Source: Rhynchopus euleeides
Taxonomy: Eukaryota > Euglenozoa > Diplonemea > Diplonemida > Diplonemidae
DNA length: 64,000 nt
Direction: 5' to 3'
NCBI GenBank assembly: GCA_963210315.1
Contig: OY723298.1
Span: forward strand, 496,001-560,000
This document shows, piece after piece, positions 52,053 to 60,199 of the stretch. The notes below the pieces were generated by a model. It worked only from the letters and a program-made list of their open reading frames with translations. It did no database searches and was not told the DNA's origin. The position numbers and the translations under genes are program-made. Each line of letters starts with the position of its first letter. Within the stretch, counting starts at the first letter, position 1.

Positions 52053-52250
52053 TCTCGCGCGCGCTTCGCGCGCGCTCGTGTTGCCAAATTTTGAATTTTC
52101 CCATCGGTGGACCACTAGGTGGGCACGGTGTGAGGCGCTGGGTTCCTTCCGTGGTTCCTCTCCCGCTCGCGCCGTCGGGTGCCGGAGGAAACCAAAAAAT
52201 GGCTTTCGGGACCATGATTTCGACGCTGCCCCCTGATATGTCACGGCCGT
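52053..52250. repeat. GCGCGCGC hairpin and SINE-like family relative
   Basis: CGCGCGCTTCGCGCGCGC palindrome at about 52,056-52,076, then sequence shared with the short insert at 33.7 kb (GGTGGACCACTAGGTGGG, GGTGTGAGGC). Boundaries not found. Confidence 0.4.
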
Positions 52251-52290
52251 CAAAGCGCAAGGACTTGGTTACTAGACGGGCACGCGAGAT

Positions 52291-52350
52291 GGGGGGTCTG
52301 GGGGGCAGAGCCCCCCATCCGCCGGAGGCCACGGTAGTGAGCATCTGTTC
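52291..52350 (-). repeat. 60-bp hairpin module
   Basis: Minus-strand copy beginning GAACAGATGCTCACTACCGT; hairpin loop slightly altered. Confidence 0.75.
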
Positions 52351-52464
52351 ATTGTGGGCGTACAGATTCTGTGTGAGTTGGCTGCGTCCTCCTGAGGCTA
52401 CTGGAGTGGGTGGATTCCCTGACCTGATGGGAATCGAATGACTTGAGTACGAGACATACGCCAC

Positions 52465-52525
52465 AGGGGGGTCTGGGGGGCGGAGCCCCCCAGCCGCCGG
52501 AGGCCACGGTAGTGAGCATCTGTTC
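52465..52525 (-). repeat. 60-bp hairpin module
   Basis: Minus-strand copy nearly identical to that at 28,611, 170 bp from the previous copy. Confidence 0.8.
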
Positions 52526-52542
52526 CTGCAAAACCATACTCT

Positions 52543-52775
52543 CTTCGACGTCGACCCAGTGAAAGTGGGTTGACGCTTGGTCGACGCTTGGTGAGCGTCG
52601 ACCCAGTGTAATAAATGGGTTGACGCTTGGTCCAGGCTTGAATGGCAACCCAGTTCCACTAGGTCGACGCTCCAAGCCTCGACCAAGCGTCAACCCAGTC
52701 CACTGGGTCGACGCTTTTTTATGGGGGGGGAAACCCAAAATCACTGGGTCGACGGTCGACGCTTAGCGACATGCC
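52543..52775. repeat. GTCGACGCTTGG / CCCAGTG interspersed inverted repeats
   Basis: The words GTCGACGCTTGG, GGGTTGACGC, GTCGACCCAGTG and CACTGGGTCGACG recur at least ten times in both orientations over about 230 bp and can fold on themselves. No coding sequence. Confidence 0.7.
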
Positions 52776-54300
52776 TGGTCGGGTTTTTGAGAGGAAGAGA
52801 GGGGGGGGGGGGATGGGGCGAGAGAGAACTTCGCCCGTATAATTTTCATGAGGCTTTAGAAAAACAAACCCCCCCCTCCCCCTCGCGGTCCAGAAGAAGT
52901 CTGAAGAGGAGCGTGGCTATTTTTTTGACTCAGTAATTTGTTGTTTCGTTTGAATTGTTGGAGGCTGGGTTGGAGGCACAGCTCAGCAGGGAGCTGCAAG
53001 CTGCACCGCCCCGCCAACGTCGCCCCGGCTGGTTTTGCACGCACGCGGGCCAGACATCCTTTTTTTGCCTCGTGCAGAGGGGAACAGAGCGTGGCCTCCG
53101 TGTTAAGAGGCTCAGCCGGAAGAGGTGCCGACGGGGAACCTCTTCCGGAGGGATTCGCTTGCTACGAGGCGTGCGTGGCACTGGGCGTGTTTCATTTGCT
53201 TGCACCTCACCCTCTGCGGAGGAAAATGTGTGGTGACGTCGAACCGGAAAATGCGCGGGCCTTGATCGAAGCAGGGAGGTGCATGATCCATACGACCCGC
53301 CCCGCAAGGTGGCGGAGCGGGTCTCAATACACTCGGCAGGTCCGCCACCCACTCTCAATGACTCCGCCGGCCCACCCATCGTATCTTTGGATTTGACACG
53401 AACTCGTGTGAGGTCTTCAGGTCTTCACGACCGGCAATTTTCGGGGCCAAAAATCGGTGATTATTCCCCTCTCAAGATATGAGGGAAACGCACCAGAAAC
53501 AGCACCGGTTTCTGCACTTCAGTGAGGACCACCCCTTTCGTTGCTGTAAGATACACCCACGCTCCCTCCTCTTCCCCCGAGACGCACACCCAATCCCCCT
53601 AATTCTCAAAGAAAAACGGGGGCTTTCGGGAAGCCTCCGTTATCTTGAGAGAGGAGCCTTCTGAGGGCGTGCATCAAGGGGTATTCTTGGGGACAACATT
53701 ATGTAGGCAGGGTGGCGGCAATGCGAATGGCTTGTGAATGTGAGGGTGGGGAGTGGGGGTGTGATCGGGGGTAGGAGGTGATGAGATACAGGAGCGTTGA
53801 GAGGTAATAAGTCCGGGCAGAGGAGGGGGTGAGGATGTGTGGGGTGGGGGTTTGATCGTCGAGAGTGAATGGAAAAGCAAGTCTCCCAGCACCTTCTCGC
53901 AATGTTGTTGTGCTTTTTGTAGTCACCACACCAGATATGATGTACAGTGCAGGATGTGTGGGGTGTGTTCGTTTGATGGTTTTGACGCTTCCACATTGGC
54001 ACCCCCTCCCGCCTGAACGAAGGGGGCAGCGTGTGAGGTGCAGAACACGGTTCGTAGAAATGAATGACACTTTCCGCGCGGGCCACGTGCGTAATAAGTA
54101 AAGTACAACACAAACCAAAAACAACCTGGAAAGAAAAAGGCGGCAGTCCCTGCCACTCCTCCTCTACAACTGTCACCCCCCTTTGCGAGGCGCTTTGGCG
54201 CCTCTACACGAGAGAACAGCTTGCAGATCACGGAGCAGGAAACGAAACTGGATAAACATTACTTTCGGTGCGAAAGCCATGAGCGTCAAAAAGGCTGGGG
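52776..54300. other. Intergenic, no gene seen
   Basis: Mixed composition, with G run at 52,801-52,813 and GTGGGG-type simple sequence at 53,735-53,850. Confidence 0.5.
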
Positions 54301-54740
54301 GTGTTGCAGGGGATAAGATAGGTCTGGTTTTCCGGTTTTCAAAACCAGGGTTTCCCGGTTCCCGGTTTTCTGGAAAAAAAAAAAAGGTCGATCTCATTTT
54401 TGGCGGTTTTTTTTGTGACTTTGGGACAGTAAAACAGTCAGAAAAAACGCCATAAAAAATAGAAAGTGACCCCATCGTGATCCGCACAGAGCTCAAATAG
54501 TCCAAAGAAGGCAGAGAAGCGGAGAAGAAAAAATGGACCTAGCGGGTGGCCCGGTGGGGCCCGGTGGGTGGTGATGCCCTCGTCATGCAGGCCTCTTCTG
54601 TTTTGAAGGTGCACACATGGTGGACTCCAGCCACCCTAGCGAGTGTCTAAGAGGGAGTCTAAGACTGCAGTCTGTACTGGAGACGGGAGTCTATTTTCCA
54701 GCTAATTTACGACTCCCGCTAGTTGAGACTCATGGGAGAC

Positions 54741-54791
54741 ACACGGTGTACTCCAGCGGAGGTAGGGTAACCTCCGCTGGAGTTCACCGTG
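54741..54791. repeat. Hairpin with 23-bp stem
   Basis: ACACGGTGTACTCCAGCGG through AGGT is followed after about five bases by its inverse complement with one mismatch. Inside W2. Confidence 0.8.
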
Positions 54792-55203
54792 TCGTCTGCC
54801 TCTGTGCAGCGTCACTCGGTGCCATCGAATACATGGCGACAGCCCACCAACTCGAGACAGATCTGCTTGTCTGGAGGGCTGAGACGAGAACACGAACGAC
54901 TTTCAAGCAATCTTGAAGGTCGCCAAGCCTATTGGGGGCAACTAACAGATGAGATTTGTTTGTTGCCTGTCGTCACAGCTAGGTGCCCATTTCCTCGATA
55001 ACGGAATGTGTGCAGAGATCTCGTGGACCCTTTGGCCATTCTGTCGTGCACCCACTCCACCCACAACGCACACCTGTCACGAGTGGTCGCTCCCCCGTCC
55101 TCCTCCACCCTGAAGGTTGAACCCTCAAGGACCAGTGATCTCCTGCTGGCCGGGCTGCGATACAGCGAAGCCTTCCTACTTACAAGCGAATCCAGACTGT
55201 AGG

Positions 55204-55264
55204 GAACAGATGATCACTACCGTGGCCTCCGGCGGCTGGGGGGCTCCGCCCCCCAGACCCCCCT
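55204..55264 (+). repeat. 60-bp hairpin module, copy in W2
   Basis: GAACAGATGATCACTACCGT, then the hairpin and ACCCCCC. Confidence 0.8.
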
Positions 55265-55505
55265 GCGTAAAAAAATTGCACCAGACCGGTTTTTTGGCCG
55301 AGAGTCCAAACTTTCAAAGCAGCTGCTGCGCCTGCCCCACCAAGCAGCCTCAGTACGACAGGACGCGCGCAGGCACCGGGCCCTCTCAGATTCTGGGAGG
55401 GTTTGCGCGGGTCGCGCGCGCCGAAGGCGCGCGCGAAAAATTTTCAAAACCAGAAAAACCGGAAAACGGCGCCAGAAAAAAAGTCTATCTTATACCCTGG
55501 TGTTG

Positions 55506-56249
55506 TCCTTCTGCACAAAAAAATCGAACGCTGCGGCCCCCGAACCCCTCCCCCCCACCCTGCTGCTCGTGAAGAGGGGAGGCACAGAACCCCGCCCGGA
55601 CCACAGGATGTCTTGCTGCCACTCCTATTAACGGCGCTGACACCCACCATTTGTTTACAACTTTGGTTGGAGAGGAGTGAGGGTAAACGGGGGAGGATAA
55701 AAGAAGAGAAGGGGAGAACAGCCGAGGAGGGCCACCATGGTGGGATTCTGGCAGGAGTTAAATGCCATCTGCCGGACGATCTGCAGCACCGTGAGGCCCG
55801 AAACTATAGCGCCCGAGAGAAGCCCATGAGAGAAAGGGCAGGGCAAAGGGAGGAGTGTAGGGGTGTCTCCAAGGGCAACTGCCACGAGCAGTGCGCTTCA
55901 TTGCTTTTTGAGAACCTTAGGGGGAAGGGGGAGAGGGGAGAAGGAAAGCTATTTCTGAAGGCGGGGGGGAGGAGGGGGTAAGCGAGAGAGTGAGAGGGGG
56001 GGGGGGGTAGTGAAGTAGAAGTATACATATATAGAAGGGATCACAAGGATGAACCTCCCAGGAAGCCTAAAGAAGGCGGGAATGCCGAAGACACCACCCA
56101 CGCCAGGGGAGCAGGGGTGAAATTTTTTGTGCGCCCCAGCCACAAGCCCAGGATCAACAGCCCACAAAAGTAGACTCCAATGTGCCTCCCCACGCGGCGC
56201 GGTGTGGATACTGGGTGCACCCCACTTCAACCCCATTTCCACCTTATTA
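55506..56249. other. Intergenic, no gene seen
   Basis: A GAGAGG-rich stretch at 55,670-55,990 and a G run at 55,999-56,006. It is the downstream region of the five-TM gene. Confidence 0.5.
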
Positions 56250-58862
56250 TCACATCCCACCTGCGTACCACATCCTGACGTAGAGCAGCAGAGTGAGGTT
56301 CACTAAGATGGCAAGAATCGACGTCCCGAGCGACGCCGTCAGCCCTCCGAGCCGCACCTGGCAGCTCGTGAGGTTGTCACACGCCACCCCACGCAGGCTC
56401 TCCAGCAGGGGCTGGAAGGGGCCTCCACCCGCAGTGGCATTCGCCAGGGCAGACTCCAACACATGCAGCTCCGCTGCAGCCCAGTCGTAGGCAGATGTCA
56501 CATTCTGAGACGCCAGGCAGACCGGAGAATCCCCTTCACACCCTGCGATGGAGACGGACCGGTTAGACCTCAGGGATGACCTGCTGTGTATCACCTCGCC
56601 AACCCCTGTGAAATTACCCAACAGCCCCATCTGGCAGTCGTAATACTCCACACAGAGCAGGCAGAGGGGCGACTCTGCTGGGGTGGGGCACACCTCTTGG
56701 GAGATGGCAGCCCCCTCAACACCGCTCCCTCCCGCTCCTGTGGAATAGGTTTGGTAGACGTTGTAGTTAAGGTAAATCCCCTCCATCACAGCTGGGTAAG
56801 CCAAAGCGGTTGACATCGCATCCCGGTAGGAAAGCCTGTCGGAAACCTCTGCGGATGCCTCGGTTAGCGGGTTAGGCGCGACGTCGAGGTACATCTCCAC
56901 CGCACCCTCGATGCTGGAGTAATCGACACACGCCTTTGTGGCAAACAGGGTGCTCCCCCCCACCATGATCTGCAGCACAACCGTTGTGAAGAAGAAGGCG
57001 ATTGCCACCCCTGTGAGGCCACACCACAGCATGCTGGGTGCCTTCCCACAGCAACCCCCCTGCTGCGAGAGGGGGGAGGCCCCGCTGCGACCCCTCCGAC
57101 TGCTGCTGCTGCTGCTGCTCCGGAAGCCACGCATCCCAACGGCATAGCGGTTTTTCAGAGCATTGCGCCCGCCTCCCTTTGCCTTCCCCTTTCCCTTAGA
57201 CTTGCCCTTCTCCTTCTCCTTCCCTTTCCGTTTCGCCTTCTTTGCAGAGGCGGCGGGGGAGCGCTTCACCGATGCCGCCGTCGCCCCAGCGAGAAGTGCA
57301 GTCTTCTCCCCAGACTCCCCAGCAGGAAAGGTGACATCCTGCGGTTCATCCACACAGCTCTCGGCTGCCTCCTGCATCCCGAAGGGATCCTCTCTCGGAT
57401 GCGGGTGTGTCGGGCCAACCCCCGACCTCCCCCCAGCAGACCCGCCCCCACCTCGGCTGGATCGGGTCGAGTCGGTTGTGGCGGTGGAAGAGGATGACTG
57501 GGAGGACCTGGCCCCCGAGCCCCTCCCCTTGCGGAGAGACGAGGGTATCACGGCACAGATCTCCTCCGGCGGGGCGCCGCGTTGCCCTTCCGCCCTGCTC
57601 CCCCCCTCCGGGGTGGGGGGGGAGGCGGCAGGAGGGAGCGGGGGTGTCCCGGGCCTGCGGAGTTTTCCCCGGGGCTCCTCCCGCGCCCCCCCCTTGTTCT
57701 CCTGCGGGGTGTTCCCCCCAGACCCATCCACCGCGACTTCGACACTCTCCGAGAAGGACACGACCCTCCCCCCCTCCGGGGTGGGGGGGGAGGCGGCAGG
57801 AGGGAGCGGGGGTGTCCCGGGCCTGCGGAGTTTTCCCCGGGGCTCCTCCCGCGCCCCCCCCTTGTTCTCCTGCGGGGTGTTCCCCCCAGACCCATCCACC
57901 GCGACTTCGACACTCTCCGAGAAGGACACGACCCTCCCCCTCGAGGGGGCGGGGGCCGGCAGGCGCGACTCGGCCTCAGCCTCAGCCTCACCCCCACACC
58001 CACCCGCTGATTTGCCCCCCCCTGCTATCGACGCCAGCGATGTGGCAGACTCTGCGTTGGGATCGTTGGGGCGGTGCACCGCAACGCCCACCACAGAGGC
58101 ACGCCGGGCGTGGGGTGGGGAGGTGGAGGAGGAGGCGGTGGTGGTGGTGGTAGTGGCGGGTCCCGCCCACCAAGGGTCTGCGGAGGAATCTGCGCCACCC
58201 CTGCGGGTCTGCGGGGAGGTGGGGTCGGGCGGGTCACGCGCTGCCACAACCCAGAGGCGGAAGAGGAGGAGCGTGGCGGAGACTATGATTCCGATAGACC
58301 CAACAGCCTCTGCCGCAGACAGCACTGAGTGTGAGAAGTTGACAGTGCTCTCAACGTCTCGCATGGCGTGGTAAACCTCCTCTTGAACCAAGGTGAAGCG
58401 TTGTGCAGCCGTGCCGTTATATGTCGGGCCTCCTAGTGTCGCAGCGGTTATAAAGCTGTCGATAGAATCCGGCATGGCCTGCTCCACCAATGTGAGAATC
58501 TCAAGGCGTGCCTCGGTGATCTGCGTGTCTGCAATGTGGAATGAGGCACGAACCCTCTCGCTGTAGAAGAGGGCAGCGCATGCAGAGGTGATGGCGGCTG
58601 TCGCGAAGATGATGCCCGTTCCCCGGAAGATGGTGGAGCGCTTCTGCGTGATGCGGCGGGGGCGTCTTCTGCAGGCGTTGAGCATGAGGAGGACGACCAG
58701 CAGGGCGACGAAGAACATCGCCTCGACGACGGCGGTTACACCGGCGAGGCCCGAGGCGCAGTTGAGGATGAGGTCGTGGCAGTCACCACACCACCCTACG
58801 GAGGCATCGAAGCAGAAGCACCTCCGCAGCGCGGCGTCATGCCACTCGAGTGTCCCCGACAT
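56250..58862 (-). CDS. Five-TM protein with two ectodomains and a long disordered loop
   Basis: 870 residues from MSGTLEWHDAALRR. Not recognised. Cys-rich N-terminus (CFCFDASVGWCGDCHDLILNC), TM1 about 40-62, a short basic turn (CRRRPRRITQKR), TM2 about 81-101, an ectodomain loop of about 75 residues, TM3 about 180-205. Then a disordered Pro/Ser/Gly/Lys-rich loop of about 400 residues with a 56-residue tandem duplication and a KKAKRKGKEKEKGKSKGKGK tract. TM4 is about 611-637, a second ectodomain of about 200 residues has paired cysteines and several N-glycosylation sequons (NFT, NRS, NVT, NAT, NLT), and TM5 is at the very end. This order of TMs and loops is like prominin, but I see no prominin motif. 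Start chosen at the Met before the first Cys-rich block. Confidence 0.75.
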   Translation of the reverse strand: MSGTLEWHDAALRRCFCFDASVGWCGDCHDLILNCASGLAGVTAVVEAMFFVALLVVLLMLNACRRRPRRITQKRSTIFRGTGIIFATAAITSACAALFYSERVRASFHIADTQITEARLEILTLVEQAMPDSIDSFITAATLGGPTYNGTAAQRFTLVQEEVYHAMRDVESTVNFSHSVLSAAEAVGSIGIIVSATLLLFRLWVVAARDPPDPTSPQTRRGGADSSADPWWAGPATTTTTTASSSTSPPHARRASVVGVAVHRPNDPNAESATSLASIAGGGKSAGGCGGEAEAEAESRLPAPAPSRGRVVSFSESVEVAVDGSGGNTPQENKGGAREEPRGKLRRPGTPPLPPAASPPTPEGGRVVSFSESVEVAVDGSGGNTPQENKGGAREEPRGKLRRPGTPPLPPAASPPTPEGGSRAEGQRGAPPEEICAVIPSSLRKGRGSGARSSQSSSSTATTDSTRSSRGGGGSAGGRSGVGPTHPHPREDPFGMQEAAESCVDEPQDVTFPAGESGEKTALLAGATAASVKRSPAASAKKAKRKGKEKEKGKSKGKGKAKGGGRNALKNRYAVGMRGFRSSSSSSSRRGRSGASPLSQQGGCCGKAPSMLWCGLTGVAIAFFFTTVVLQIMVGGSTLFATKACVDYSSIEGAVEMYLDVAPNPLTEASAEVSDRLSYRDAMSTALAYPAVMEGIYLNYNVYQTYSTGAGGSGVEGAAISQEVCPTPAESPLCLLCVEYYDCQMGLLGNFTGVGEVIHSRSSLRSNRSVSIAGCEGDSPVCLASQNVTSAYDWAAAELHVLESALANATAGGGPFQPLLESLRGVACDNLTSCQVRLGGLTASLGTSILAILVNLTLLLYVRMWYAGGM
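57600..57935 (-). repeat. 168-bp in-frame tandem duplication
   Basis: Two adjacent copies with a period of 168 bp (57600 and 57768), almost identical at DNA level, each coding 56 residues that include VVSFSESVEVAVDGSGGN. It lies in the cytosolic loop of the five-TM protein. Confidence 0.9.
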
Positions 58863-60199
58863 GAAAGAAGGGGGCTCAGGGCGGGAGGGGCGGAGGGGGG
58901 CACCGAAGCAGCTCCTCGGGGGCAAGAGCAACAAGAGGTGGGAGTAGGCAAGAAGGTGTGGCGCCGTCAAAAAGGTCCCGGAATACACGGGGTGGGAGGG
59001 GGGGGGCCTTGCAGAGAGAGAGGGGAGACCAGCGGCGTGGGGGCGGCAGAGAGAAAAGGCGGCCCCGCGCCCTCCGGCCTCCGCGTTGCTCCAAAGGTTG
59101 CAGGGGGGTGGTGGGGTGTCTGGTGTGCACCCGGCACACACCGCACCGCACCGCCTGTTGGAGGGATGGCGGTGGCTGGTTCAGGGGTTCTGTTTGGTTT
59201 TGTTGTGCAACTTTTCTGGTTACCTTCTGGCACGATGGGTCGAACAGAGACAACATTTTATTTTCAATGGCGCGGGATCACTCTACCGCACCGTATACAC
59301 AGCTATACACAGCATGCATGTGCTCAAAAACACTCCTGGGGAGGGGCGGGGGCAGTGGGGATGCGGGCGGGGCGGGGAGAGCTAACGCATTCCTGACGGT
59401 ACAGGCGTGTCTCTACATCTAATGCCACTCACTGCAGCGCCTCCCAAATCCCCCCCCCCCTCCCTCCCCCCCCACCATTCATATACCCTCAAACCCTGAG
59501 CCCCTCCCTTGATCTATGCTACCGCACAGTGCCACCACCGTGTCGCAGACACGCGGCGCTGCCTGTCCTTACGAGCGGCTCTCCGGGGGAGGGGTGTGCC
59601 ATTTGGTTCTGTTCTGTCTAAAGGGGGGAGATACGGAAACGAGAGGGCAGCGTGTTGTTCGCAGGGGGTGTGGGTGGGGGGTGTTTTCGCTGGCGGCGGC
59701 GATGGGGGGGCAACAACAGTAAAAAGACACAGCAGGGGGGGGTGGTTTTACCCCCCTCGCGCTCTGTGATATAATTCCGCCAGACACGGGGTCTGGGGTT
59801 CTTGAATGCATAATATTGCATGCACCACCAGAGAGCGAATGGAGCACCCACCAATTCTAAAGGGGCGGAGGTCGCCGGGGTGAGGTGAGGGAGGGGTGCG
59901 GGGGGGGGGGGGGGCGTTGAGTGTGGAAGAAACATGCGTGCGCCCAACATGTGGGACGAGCGTCTTGCCTGTTGTGCGTGTGTGCCGAAGGGATGGGGGA
60001 AAACACCCCCCCCCCCCACCTCCTCCCGCGCACGACAGGCAAGAAAAAAATGTGGATCGCGCGGTGCCCTCCCCCCCCCCCCCCCCGCTTCCCTCTCAGT
60101 TGGGCGGGAAAAAACAGGGAAAAAAAACACCATCGGGTGGCAGGGAATGTGCTCACAAGATAGGCTGCTGTCGACAGAGCAAGACTCCCCACCCCACTT
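58863..60199. other. Intergenic, no gene seen
   Basis: C and G runs near 59,451, 59,900, 60,009 and 60,070. It includes the leader region of the five-TM gene and the downstream side of the next gene. Confidence 0.5.

Larger units (their letters stand above)
54307..55499. mobile_element. CAGGG-ended element W2
   Basis: 1,193 bp. Ends CAGGGGATAAGATAG and CTATCTTATACCCTG, the same plan as W1. GTGTTG is duplicated at both sides (54301-54306 and 55500-55505). Interior holds one 60-bp hairpin module, a GCGCGCGCCGAAGGCGCGCGC hairpin near the right end and a 23-bp-stem hairpin at 54,741. No transposase frame. Confidence 0.75.

Noticed and set aside
57163-58374. 403-codon plus-strand frame
   Set aside because: Antisense to the repetitive loop of the five-TM protein; no domain.
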